Position numbers and translations under genes: made by a program. From NCBI GenBank assembly GCA_020060765.1, contig JAGUZQ010000058.1, forward strand, positions 1-64,000: DNA of 64,000 nucleotides. The letters run 5' to 3'. Shown here in pieces: positions 25,701 through 35,109 of this stretch (within the stretch, counting starts at the first letter, position 1; the number at the start of each line of letters is the position of its first letter). A model generated the notes under the pieces. That model saw only the letters and a program-made list of their open reading frames with translations. It was not told the origin of the DNA and did not search any database. This DNA is from Planctomycetota bacterium (GTDB taxonomy: Bacteria; Planctomycetota; SZUA-567).

Positions 25701-26153
25701 TTATTCCTCCTTCATATCGAAAACCAAACCATGTTTTTTGAAATACTTTTCCTGCGTCCGGATCATTTCCGCGCGTGCGTCGTCGTCTCCGTCCCGCATA
25801 CCGCAGAGATGCAACAGTCCGTGCAGGGCGTACAGCGTCACCTCGTCGCGGACGCGGAGCTTGCGCGAAACTGCCTCGCGCCGAGCAGTGTCTACGCTCA
25901 AGGCAATGTCGCCCAGATGCACGACGCCGGTTTCCGGATCGGGGTCGCCGTCGTCGAAGGCGAGGACGTCGGTGGGGTTGTCGCGACCGGTATGGCTGCG
26001 GTTAAGCTGCCTGATTCTGTCGTCTCCCACCAGCAGCACGTTGACCGTGACCGCGTCCCCGCCCAGCTCGCTCCAGGCGTCACGCAGCACTGCGGTCAGT
26101 TGCGCGCGCGGACAGGGATAGCCCGCGCATTCGTTGATGAGGCGGAGAGTCAG
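25701..26153 (-). CDS. ybeY: YbeY endoribonuclease, probable CTG start
   Basis: A metal-dependent RNase for 16S rRNA 3'-end maturation and ribosome quality control. The frame has LNRSHTGRDNPTDVLAFD and HGLLHLCGMRD. The classical HGxLHLxGxDH motif has its third metal ligand His replaced by Asp. An ATG is absent. The first GTG (26090) would cut off the N-terminal strand and helix, and family-like sequence (LTLRLINECAGYPCPRAQL) continues upstream in frame. A CTG at 26153 overlaps the pgpH stop as CTGA and gives the normal 150 residues. The gene lies between pgpH and the CNNM gene, its usual place. Confidence 0.85.
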   Translation of the reverse strand: MTLRLINECAGYPCPRAQLTAVLRDAWSELGGDAVTVNVLLVGDDRIRQLNRSHTGRDNPTDVLAFDDGDPDPETGVVHLGDIALSVDTARREAVSRKLRVRDEVTLYALHGLLHLCGMRDGDDDARAEMIRTQEKYFKKHGLVFDMKEE

Positions 26154-28489
26154 CGTCTTCTTGCCCGTTTTGCGTCCTCCTTGTCCTGGCCGGGATACTT
26201 GACCCGCGAGTGGAACATGCTGGTCAGGATGCGCACGAAAGCATCCTCGGTTTTGCCGATGTCGGTCAGGGTCAGACCGGATTGCTCCATCTGCCGGTCA
26301 AGCAGCTTTTCCATCAGAATATCATGCACCCGCTTGCGGATGTGCGCGGGGGTAGGGCTTTCCATCGAGCGGCTGGCGGCTTCCACGGCGTCGGCCATCA
26401 TCACCAGCGCAGCCTCCGGGAATTGCGGGATCGGCCCGGAGTAGCGGAAACTGCTGTCCCTGACGTCAGCCTTATCAACGGCCTGTTTGAGCGCGCGGTG
26501 ATAGAAGAAGTTCATGATAGTGGTGCCATGATGTTGCGAGACGATGTCCACGATCGCCGGCGGCAGACCGTATTCGCGCGCCATCTCCGCGCCGTCCTTG
26601 ACGTGGGCGATGATGATCAGCGCGCTCATCGTCGGGGCGAGATGGTCATGCCTGCTTTCTCCCATTTCGTTTTCGGTGAAGTAAACCGGCTTCATCAGCT
26701 TGCCGATATCGTGATAATAGCTTCCCACCTTCGCCAGCAGGGGATTGGCGCCGACCGCTTCCGCCGCCGTTTCCGCCAGGCTGCCAACGATGATGCTGTG
26801 GTGAAAAGTGCCTGGCGCCTCAATCACAAGCTGGCGCAGACAGGGTTGATCCTGATCCTGCAATTCGTGCAGGCGGATGTTGGTGGTGGCGCGAAACAGC
26901 TTTTCGGTCAGGGGCAACAGGATCACCACCGCGATGCCGGAAATAATCCAGCCAACCAGCGCTCCCATCACCCGACCCGGCAGATAGGCCAACGGCAACT
27001 GCCAACCGGAATACGACTGTCCAGGAAGAAAGGACGCGACCGGGTCTTCTCCCGTCATGAAAGCCCAGGCTACCACCACCGCCGCGCAGGCCAACCCGCA
27101 GGCCATGGCCTGGGTGATCAGGCCGATCTTGTTCCGGATCAGGCTGACGCGGCAGAAATACAACGAGCCTGAAGCGAAGAACGCGAGCGCAGTCCCGGCG
27201 TCTCCTTCCCGGATTACGATTAACAAACCGCACAGTCCCGCCAGCAGAATAAAGGCGTTACGCTTGCCCGCCGCCAATCCCGCCAGCCCCGCCAGGATTC
27301 CGACCGGCAGCAACGTGGCGGGCAATCCCAGTAAGATAAGCAGATAGCTGCCCGCGAGAGTGGACAGGCACAGCGTCGCGAATCCGGAAGCGTTACGCCC
27401 GGTCATTTGGGGCCGGGAGTTACCCGCGTGCAGCAGCTTTGCGCACACCAGCGCCAGCAGCAACGCCAGCAGCGTCTTTCCTCCCAGTCGCGAGGATTGA
27501 GACAACCGGTTCAGAGACAGGCGGTAGACCTGCTCCTCCGTGCGCAGCTTGTCCAGTATGACCGGCGTCACCTTTTCCCCGCGCCCGAGCAGGACGTCAC
27601 CCTTGAGCACGTTCTGAATCTGGCGACGCACATCGTTCAACTTTTCCTGCAGATCGAGCCGGGAGCCGTCGACGTCGAATTTCAGCGAAGGCTTCAGGCG
27701 GCTCTGGATAATCTCGCGCAGGGTGGCGCGGCAGTCAATGCCTATGTTGCCCATCTCCATCGCCAGGCGGCTGTCCAGGATAGAGCCGCATTCCACCGGG
27801 TCGATGGGGCCTGATTCGGAATCAATGCCGACCGCGGTGGTTCGGATTTCGTCGTCGTTGCTGACGATGCGGATCTGCCTCCCCATCTCCGCCTGGTAGC
27901 GCTCGGCGGGAAGAAGCCCGCGCCGATAGACGTATTCCCGCAGAACTTTCTGCAGCGGGGCGACGATGTGACTGAAGGGCTGAATCTGCCCGCGGCTTTC
28001 GTGCAGGGTATCGATCAGGATCGCGGCCTGAGCCGGGGAGAGGGAGACCTGTTTCTTCTCTGCGTATTTGGCCAGATTTTCCGGCGCGGGCTTGCCGCCC
28101 TTGTCATCGGTTTTGGCCGCCTCCTCGATTACGTACCACACCGGGCCGCTGATGTCGTTGATCCATTCCCAGCGCGGAATCTGCATATAGCGGCGAGCAA
28201 ACTGCGCTTCGATCCGCTCCAGCATTTCCTTGGCAGCGGGATCCTGCCAGTGGAAATTTACGCGGCTGCGGATCTCCGCGTCGCTGACAAAGCCCAGATG
28301 ATAAGGCAGGGGGTAGATGCCCCAGATAGTCGGCAGCAGCGCCAGGATCGCAAACAGCAGCGAACCGAGAATATAACGGCGCGGCAGGCCGGAGAGCAGG
28401 CTTATGTTCTGATGAGCGCGATGGCTGCGGTGTTCAATCGCAGCGGTGCGACCGTTGGATATCCTGTCTTTTCGCAGACTCTTGGCCAT
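26150..28489 (-). CDS. PgpH-like HD-domain membrane phosphodiesterase
   Basis: A 779-residue protein with a first helix (about 35-55), a large extracytoplasmic 7TMR-HDED domain (about 60-310), about seven further helices (about 330-530) and a cytoplasmic HD domain (about 550-760) containing HSIIVGSLAE, YYHDIGKL and HHGTT. PgpH of Listeria cleaves cyclic di-AMP; this architecture and the phoH-pgpH-ybeY order make that function likely. The ATG at 28489 is preceded by GGGGAG and overlaps the phoH stop (TAATG). A longer open frame reaches back to 28699 but only overlaps phoH. Confidence 0.9.
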   Translation of the reverse strand: MAKSLRKDRISNGRTAAIEHRSHRAHQNISLLSGLPRRYILGSLLFAILALLPTIWGIYPLPYHLGFVSDAEIRSRVNFHWQDPAAKEMLERIEAQFARRYMQIPRWEWINDISGPVWYVIEEAAKTDDKGGKPAPENLAKYAEKKQVSLSPAQAAILIDTLHESRGQIQPFSHIVAPLQKVLREYVYRRGLLPAERYQAEMGRQIRIVSNDDEIRTTAVGIDSESGPIDPVECGSILDSRLAMEMGNIGIDCRATLREIIQSRLKPSLKFDVDGSRLDLQEKLNDVRRQIQNVLKGDVLLGRGEKVTPVILDKLRTEEQVYRLSLNRLSQSSRLGGKTLLALLLALVCAKLLHAGNSRPQMTGRNASGFATLCLSTLAGSYLLILLGLPATLLPVGILAGLAGLAAGKRNAFILLAGLCGLLIVIREGDAGTALAFFASGSLYFCRVSLIRNKIGLITQAMACGLACAAVVVAWAFMTGEDPVASFLPGQSYSGWQLPLAYLPGRVMGALVGWIISGIAVVILLPLTEKLFRATTNIRLHELQDQDQPCLRQLVIEAPGTFHHSIIVGSLAETAAEAVGANPLLAKVGSYYHDIGKLMKPVYFTENEMGESRHDHLAPTMSALIIIAHVKDGAEMAREYGLPPAIVDIVSQHHGTTIMNFFYHRALKQAVDKADVRDSSFRYSGPIPQFPEAALVMMADAVEAASRSMESPTPAHIRKRVHDILMEKLLDRQMEQSGLTLTDIGKTEDAFVRILTSMFHSRVKYPGQDKEDAKRARRR

Positions 28490-29439
28490 TAAAACTCCCC
28501 GGCATGTTCGGGCTGGCTGGCGTCCTGGTCGTAGGCTTCGACAATGTCCTTGACCAGCCTGTGCCTGACGATATCCTTGCCGGTAAGCCTGACAGTTTTC
28601 ACGTCGGCCAGATCGGCGAGAATGGTGGAAGCGTGCAACAGCCCCGAGGGATTGCAGTCCTGCAGATCGATCTGCGTGAGGTCGCCGGTGACGACACACC
28701 GGGCGTGGGGACCCAGCCTCGTCAGCAGCATCTTCATCTGCCCCGGCGTGGTGTTCTGCGCCTCATCCAGAATCACGAAACTGCGGTGCAGCGTCCGCCC
28801 GCGCATGAACGCCAGGGGCGCGACCTCGATCACTCCGGTTTCGGTGTAATGGGAAAGCTGCCGCCGCGACAGCATCTCGTCCAGCGCATCGTAGATCGGG
28901 CGCAGGTAAGGATCGACCTTTTCCCGCATGTCGCCGGGGAGAAAGCCCAGGCGCTCGCCCGCCTCCACCGCCGGGCGGGTCAGCACCAATTTTTTCACCT
29001 TACCGTGCCGTAGCGCCTCGACCGCGCAGGCCACCGCCAGATAAGTCTTGCCGGTTCCCGCTGGACCAATGCCGAATACCAACGAATGGTTGCGGATGGC
29101 GCTGACGTACTCTCCCTGCCCCGAGGTTTTCACAGCGATCTTTTTCCGTTCGGTATGGATTACGGCCTGATCGTCTTCCGTCTCCCGCCCCATTTCCACC
29201 AGCACGCTGAGTTCGTCCTCAAGATAGGCCTGGCCCTGGGTGATAGCGTCGATCATTCTTTCCGCCACATTCACCGCCCGTTCGACATTGGCCTCTGTTC
29301 CCTCGATAAGCAGGCGGTTATTGCGGGCAACCAACGTAACGTCCAGCTCCGAACGAAGCATCCGCAGGTTGGCGTCGTTAGGCCCGAACAAGGTGCGCAG
29401 TTCGTCGGGGCTGGTGGGCAGCTTGATTTCCGTGCGCAT
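28489..29439 (-). CDS. phoH: PhoH-like ATPase
   Basis: A 316-residue cytoplasmic P-loop ATPase. The N-terminal part (about 20-90) looks like a small KH-type RNA-binding domain (NDANLRMLRSELDVTLVARNN). The core has Walker A GPAGTGKTYLA and Walker B FVILDEAQNTTPGQMKML, then VTGDLTQIDL. PhoH proteins are linked to RNA processing together with YbeY. The ATG at 29439 follows GGGGATA. It lies four bases after cdsA and overlaps the next gene by one base. Confidence 0.92.
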   Translation of the reverse strand: MRTEIKLPTSPDELRTLFGPNDANLRMLRSELDVTLVARNNRLLIEGTEANVERAVNVAERMIDAITQGQAYLEDELSVLVEMGRETEDDQAVIHTERKKIAVKTSGQGEYVSAIRNHSLVFGIGPAGTGKTYLAVACAVEALRHGKVKKLVLTRPAVEAGERLGFLPGDMREKVDPYLRPIYDALDEMLSRRQLSHYTETGVIEVAPLAFMRGRTLHRSFVILDEAQNTTPGQMKMLLTRLGPHARCVVTGDLTQIDLQDCNPSGLLHASTILADLADVKTVRLTGKDIVRHRLVKDIVEAYDQDASQPEHAGEF

Positions 29440-29442
29440 GGC

Positions 29443-30339
29443 TTATCCCCAGCCCGCCTTCGCGCCGCAGCAGACTATCAGGTAGAAATACATCGCGGGC
29501 GAACTGATCATGAGACTGTCGATCAGGTCGAGCACCCCGCCGAAGCCTGGCACCCCTCCGCCCGCGTCCTTGATTTCGCTGTCGCGTTTGAACGCCGATT
29601 CCACCAGGTCGCCCAGCATCGCCGAAACCGCCAGCAGCACGCCCAGCCCAACGAGTTTGCCCCAACCGATTTTCGCCAGCGCCATGCTAGGCTCAAACAA
29701 TACGAACGCGCAAATCAGCGCCACGCTGAAGAAAATTCCCCCCGCCGCCCCTTCCCAGGTTTTCTTGGGACTGAGCGTGGGGCACATTTTATGTTTGCCC
29801 AGTTTGCTTCCCACCAGCAGCGCACCCACGTCTGAGGTCTTCGCAACAGTGATGGCGACGAAAATCATTTCCACCCCGTCGTACTGCCAGCCCCAGCCGC
29901 CGGGGATGCCCAGATGGCGAATCTTCACCAGGAAACTCGGCAGAAACCAGACATAGATCAGCCCCAGCAGCGTGGTCGCGACATTGCCGATCGCGCCTTT
30001 GGTGGTTTCGCGCGTAAGCTGCAACAGGAAACAGCCGATCGTAATCGCGGCAATCAAGGTACTCATCAGGTCGGGCGAAAGCCGCGACGCCCCGTGCCAT
30101 TTTTCCAGGCACCAACGCTCGTGCAGAAAGACCAGTAACACCGACATCACCATGCCAAAACAGGTGAAAGGCCGCCAGCCCTGCGTCTTCGCCATCCGGT
30201 AGAATTCGCGCAACCCCGCCAGCACCAGCAGCGCCATGACCGATGAAAACGCCCAGCCGATCCCGTGCGCCGCGTCGTACCACATCGCCGCATAGGTACA
30301 GAGAATAACCACAAGCGCGCTCATGATGCGATATTTCAT
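29443..30339 (-). CDS. cdsA: Phosphatidate cytidylyltransferase (CdsA-like, divergent signature)
   Basis: A 298-residue membrane enzyme with about eight helices that makes CDP-diacylglycerol, the branch point of phospholipid synthesis. The C-terminal signature reads SAMLGDLVESAFKR ... IKD ... PGFGGVLDLIDS. The usual form is PGHGGxLDRxDS, so the His is Phe and the Arg is Leu here, while both Asp residues remain. The KTSDVGALLVG and LSPKKTWEGA segments are family-typical. It follows uppS by three bases in a common uppS-cdsA pairing. I keep the call because of length, topology and context. Confidence 0.88.
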   Translation of the reverse strand: MKYRIMSALVVILCTYAAMWYDAAHGIGWAFSSVMALLVLAGLREFYRMAKTQGWRPFTCFGMVMSVLLVFLHERWCLEKWHGASRLSPDLMSTLIAAITIGCFLLQLTRETTKGAIGNVATTLLGLIYVWFLPSFLVKIRHLGIPGGWGWQYDGVEMIFVAITVAKTSDVGALLVGSKLGKHKMCPTLSPKKTWEGAAGGIFFSVALICAFVLFEPSMALAKIGWGKLVGLGVLLAVSAMLGDLVESAFKRDSEIKDAGGGVPGFGGVLDLIDSLMISSPAMYFYLIVCCGAKAGWG

Positions 30340-30342
30340 AAG

Positions 30343-31098
30343 CTATTCTTTCGCTACTTTGCCAAACTTTCTGGTACGTCGCTGGTAGGCGGCGATAGCC
30401 TCACCCAGCGCTTCCTTGCCAAAGTCCGGCCAACAGATTTCCGTGGTGTAATATTCCGCGTAAGAAGCCTGCCAGAGCAGGAAGTTGCTGATACGCATCT
30501 CCCCCGCCGTGCGGATCAGCAGCTCCGGATCGGGCAGACCAGCGGTGTCCAGTCTGGCTTCAAAGGTTTCCTCGTTCACATCCTCCGGGCGCAACAGGCC
30601 GCTTTTCACCTCTGCCGCGATTTTTCCCGCCGCCCGGACAATTTCGTCCCGTCCGCCATAACTGAGCGCGATGGTGAGGGTGAGGGCGTCGTTACCGGAG
30701 AGATTATTGACTGTTTGCGCCAGTTGCTTGCGCAGTTTCGCCGGCAGCCGTTCGAGATCGCCGATAGCGCGCAAGGCAACATTATTCTTGTGCAGGTTCT
30801 TCTCTTCCGCCTTGAGATATCTGCCCAATAATGTCATCAGCGCCGTCACCTCGGTTTTCGGGCGCTCCCAGTTTTCCGTGGAAAAAGCGTAGAGGGTGAG
30901 ATATCCGATATCCCAGCGACGGCAAGCATCTACCGTGCGCCGCACCGCGTCGGCACCGGCGCGATGACCAAAAGTCCTGGGCTTGCCCCGGGCGCGCGCC
31001 CACCGCCCGTTGCCGTCCATGACGATAGCGATGTGCCGGGGGAGGGGCGTCGGTTGGAAAGGGAGTTCCTCGTTACTGTCGGCTGCGCCGTCTTCCAT
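30343..31098 (-). CDS. uppS: Undecaprenyl diphosphate synthase
   Basis: A 251-residue cis-prenyltransferase that makes the C55 lipid carrier for peptidoglycan. It shows the diagnostic IAIVMDGNGRWA with the catalytic Asp, FSTENWERP, and the C-terminal LLIRTAGEMRISNFLLWQ stretch (usually IRTSGExRxSNFLxWQ). The ATG at 31098 follows GAGGAA closely. The much longer open frame (to 31593) lies over purA and is not expected to be translated. It heads the operon uppS-cdsA-phoH-pgpH-ybeY-CNNM-ribD and begins 38 bases beyond the purA terminator. No promoter was identified in that gap. Confidence 0.95.
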   Translation of the reverse strand: MEDGAADSNEELPFQPTPLPRHIAIVMDGNGRWARARGKPRTFGHRAGADAVRRTVDACRRWDIGYLTLYAFSTENWERPKTEVTALMTLLGRYLKAEEKNLHKNNVALRAIGDLERLPAKLRKQLAQTVNNLSGNDALTLTIALSYGGRDEIVRAAGKIAAEVKSGLLRPEDVNEETFEARLDTAGLPDPELLIRTAGEMRISNFLLWQASYAEYYTTEICWPDFGKEALGEAIAAYQRRTRKFGKVAKE

Positions 31099-31135
31099 GC
31101 GTTCCTCGCGGATGAAACACAGTAATGCAACGCCT

Positions 31136-31172
31136 AAAAAAAGGCAATATCCCAATTTTGCGGGATATTGCC
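31136..31172 (-). terminator. Intrinsic terminator of purA
   Basis: On the minus strand an 11-bp perfect stem (GGCAATATCCC/GGGATATTGCC, 31143-31172, 8-base loop) is followed by seven T. It ends the methyltransferase-purA transcript and isolates the uppS operon downstream. Confidence 0.92.
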
Positions 31173-31196
31173 GTACTTCGCAACAGAAAAAGCGGT

Positions 31197-32480
<1,284 letters not shown>

Positions 32481-32488
32481 ATCTTCTC

Positions 32489-33490
32489 CTAACCCTGTTT
32501 CCTGGCGATAACGTAAGAAAAATTATTCGGCAACATACCGCTGCCGGTAAGCGCCGCTTCGGTTTCAATCATCGCGTCGGCGATGGCAGTTGCCTCCGCG
32601 TCGTTTTCGTCGAGAAAATTCCGAGCAATGCCGGAAAACAGCGGTGCCAGCAGCGCGCCACCCAGTTGCATACTTTCCACGATTTTCAGCTTGGCCTTTA
32701 TCACTCCCAACAGGTCTTCCGAGCGCACAGCCAGATCGGGCGCGATGTTCATCAGTTTTCCCAGGTCAGGCGCAAGCTGTTCTTCCCGGACAGCGCCAGT
32801 CACGTCTGTTCTCAGCCTCTCCGGCAGCAGCGGCAAAAATGCGCTGGCCAGCCGAATCTGTTCCGGTTCCATCTGCAACCGGTTGGGGCCGGTATAGTCG
32901 CGCATCACGAACACCGCGCTGAAATCCATCTCCCGCGCCACCCGGTCGAACAGGCTTTCCAGTTCCGCCACCCGGTGCAAGGTTTCGTAAGCCAGCACCA
33001 AGTGATAAGGTCCCTGCGGCAGCTCCTCCCCGTTCAGGTCGAGGCATTTGCATTCCACTGTTTTAGGCACGTGGGCGGCGTATTCATTCAGAACTTCCCG
33101 GTCGCCGTCGACCACGACAATCCTGTCCACCTTGCCGCTCAGCAGCAGATAATGCAGCAGCGGTGAGGAATCGTTGCAACCCAGCACCAGGGCGCTCATG
33201 CCTTTTTTCGGCAGCTTGCCGCCCCAGCGTTCCATCGCGTACTCGACGAAATTATTATACCGCTGCGGCTCTCCCCCGCACATCAGGCTTTCATGCCGCC
33301 GTTTAACCGCGGGAATATTGTGCCAGTAAACGGCATATTCCTCGGCGCTTTCTCCCGGCAGCTCCGCGCCGTCGCTCGCCCCAAACGCGTATTCAACTTC
33401 TTTCGCGGCAGGCTTGACCACGTGTTTGACCGCGCCCTGAAAAAATGCGTGCAATGCGTGGCTAACGGTTTTTTTTAACGAGTCGCGCAT
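32489..33490 (-). CDS. Putative SAM-dependent methyltransferase
   Basis: A 333-residue protein. Residues about 95-230 have a Rossmann-like methyltransferase pattern: SALVLGCNDSSPLLHYLL, then VDRIVVVDGDRE, then a CLDLNG strand and YHLVLAYETLHRV. The exact GxGxG glycines are not conserved (GCNDS), so the assignment is moderate. The N-terminal 90 and C-terminal 100 residues are helical and not recognised. The ATG at 33490 has GGGA eight bases before it; a GTG at 33547 could extend the protein by 19 residues. It is probably in one transcript with purA, though a functional link is not obvious. Confidence 0.6.
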   Translation of the reverse strand: MRDSLKKTVSHALHAFFQGAVKHVVKPAAKEVEYAFGASDGAELPGESAEEYAVYWHNIPAVKRRHESLMCGGEPQRYNNFVEYAMERWGGKLPKKGMSALVLGCNDSSPLLHYLLLSGKVDRIVVVDGDREVLNEYAAHVPKTVECKCLDLNGEELPQGPYHLVLAYETLHRVAELESLFDRVAREMDFSAVFVMRDYTGPNRLQMEPEQIRLASAFLPLLPERLRTDVTGAVREEQLAPDLGKLMNIAPDLAVRSEDLLGVIKAKLKIVESMQLGGALLAPLFSGIARNFLDENDAEATAIADAMIETEAALTGSGMLPNNFSYVIARKQG

Positions 33491-33846
33491 TCGGTGTCCC
33501 GGCTGGATGCGGCATCTGCTTGCTGTCGATTCTTCGCCTTTTGTCACGTTACGGTTCGGTTAAGGAAAAAGCAGTCGTTTTGCCATTAAATATGCGAACG
33601 TCATTCCCGCGCAGGCGGAAATCCAGTGGGGAAAATCGTGCGCAACACCTCCTGGATTCCTGCCTGCGCGGGAATGACGATTCATGAGTTTAATTGCCAA
33701 GGCGAACTGTTGCTCCTTAACTGAGCCGCACTGGCCTTCTGATACGCAAACCTTTCGCGCGTTCTCCACCCGCGACCAGCGGGAGCGCGGATATTCTGCG
33801 CGAACGAAACCGCCTGCGTAATATGCCCGTGCGGCACGCACCGCAC
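33491..33846. other. Intergenic region with palindromic repeat
   Basis: A 356-base gap between etfA and the methyltransferase-like gene. It holds the inverted repeat described at 33599-33679. A frame on the minus strand (33560-33841) spans it, but its product contains the tell-tale peptides produced by this DNA repeat (HSRAGRNP, ISACAGMT) and is not a gene. No promoter was identified with confidence. Confidence 0.6.
33599..33679. repeat. Palindromic ATTCCCGCG-type intergenic repeat
   Basis: Inverted arms of 28 bp (33599-33626 and 33652-33679) with two mismatches, around a 25-base centre. The arm ends carry TCATTCCCGCGCAGGC, the well-known short palindromic element scattered in intergenic regions of many bacteria and related to the Neisseria dRS3 repeats. 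It may be a remnant of, or a target for, mobile elements. Confidence 0.85.
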
Positions 33847-35037
33847 TCAGCCTTCGATTTCCTTGATGAGTGCCGGAATAATCTCGAACAGATCGCCGAC
33901 AATGCCAAAAGTCGCCACCTCGAAGATCGGCGCGTCCTTGTCCTTGTTGATGGCGACGATCACGTCGGAGCTGTTCATGCCGACCAGATGCTGCACCGCG
34001 CCGCTGATGCCGCAGGCGATATAGAGTTTCGGCTTCACCGTCTTGCCGGTCTGCCCCACCTGATGGCTGTAAGGGATCCAGCCCGCGTCCACCGCCGCGC
34101 GGCTGGCGCCGACCGCGCCGCCGAGAGCCTTGGCCAGTTTCCCGATCATCTCGAAACCTTCCGGGCGACCCACGCCGCGTCCGCCGGAGACAATGATATC
34201 GGCTTCCACGATATTGATCTTCTCACCGACTTCCTTGAGGAAGTCGACGCGTTTCGTACGGCTCTTGAGCAGGCTGGCGTCAGCGCCGATCTTTTCTACT
34301 GCGCCGCCGCGTCCGCCGTCTTTCTGGGCTTCGGTCATGACCTTGTGCCTGACGGTAGCCATCTGCGGGCGATGATACTGGCAGAGAATCGAGGCCATGA
34401 TATTGCCGCCGAAAGCGGGGCGGGTCTGGAGCAACAACCGGCCTTCGGTAATGTCCAGCCCCGTGCAGTCAGCGGTCAGGCCGGTCTGCACCGCCACCGC
34501 CACGCGCGCGAGGAAACTGCGCCCGATCGAAGTCGCTCCCGCCAGCACGATCGACGGTTTTCTTTTTTCCACCAGGTCAGACACCACCGCCGCGTAGGGT
34601 TCGGAGGCGTAATCCGCCAGCTCCGGAGTATCGACCTGGATGACCTTGTCTACCGGATATTGCAGCAGTTCCCGGCAGGCGTCGTCCATATTATGCCCGA
34701 GCACGGCCACGGTCAGGGGTTCGCCCAGTTTGTCCGCGAGTTCCCGCCCCTTGCCGATCAGCTCGATCACGACGGATTGAATCTTGCCGTCGATCTGCTC
34801 GCCGAAGACCCACACGCCCTTGTATTGCGAGAGGTCTTTCTTCGCGCCTTTTTCCGCGCGCTGGAGCGTGATCGCGCCGAACTTGCACGAGTCCACGCAC
34901 GCCCCGCAGAAGGTGCAGCTGTCGGTGACGACGGCGAGTCTGGCTTCCATCTGCAACGCGCCGAAGGGACAGGTCTTGACGCAGACTCCGCAGCCCACGC
35001 ACTTTTCCTTGCTGATAATCAGTTTATTCTCGGACAT
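33847..35037 (-). CDS. etfA: Electron transfer flavoprotein alpha subunit with ferredoxin domain
   Basis: A 396-residue EtfA. Residues about 1-60 form a two-[4Fe-4S] ferredoxin domain (CVGCGVCVKTCP and CTFCGACVDSC); the usual EtfA parts follow, with the FAD-binding C-terminal domain (SGGRGVGRPEGF, SHQVGQTGKTVKP, ACGISGAVQH). An N-terminal ferredoxin domain of this kind is known in the alpha subunits of electron-bifurcating systems such as CarE and LctC of Acetobacterium. With etfB and the acyl-CoA dehydrogenase upstream, the complex may couple NADH oxidation to acyl-CoA and ferredoxin reduction. The ATG at 35037 is preferred over a TTG six codons upstream. Confidence 0.92.
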   Translation of the reverse strand: MSENKLIISKEKCVGCGVCVKTCPFGALQMEARLAVVTDSCTFCGACVDSCKFGAITLQRAEKGAKKDLSQYKGVWVFGEQIDGKIQSVVIELIGKGRELADKLGEPLTVAVLGHNMDDACRELLQYPVDKVIQVDTPELADYASEPYAAVVSDLVEKRKPSIVLAGATSIGRSFLARVAVAVQTGLTADCTGLDITEGRLLLQTRPAFGGNIMASILCQYHRPQMATVRHKVMTEAQKDGGRGGAVEKIGADASLLKSRTKRVDFLKEVGEKINIVEADIIVSGGRGVGRPEGFEMIGKLAKALGGAVGASRAAVDAGWIPYSHQVGQTGKTVKPKLYIACGISGAVQHLVGMNSSDVIVAINKDKDAPIFEVATFGIVGDLFEIIPALIKEIEG

Positions 35038-35109
35038 TTTTTTTACCTGTTGCAAAGTTAATCGGCTGTTCCTTACAGTGCCATGAAAACGACGGTCTTA
35101 GTCTCCGGT

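Noticed and set aside
33560-33841. A 93-codon minus-strand frame with HSRAGRNP and ISACAGMT
   Set aside because: These peptides are the known translation artefact of the ATTCCCGCG palindromic repeat; the frame is not a gene.
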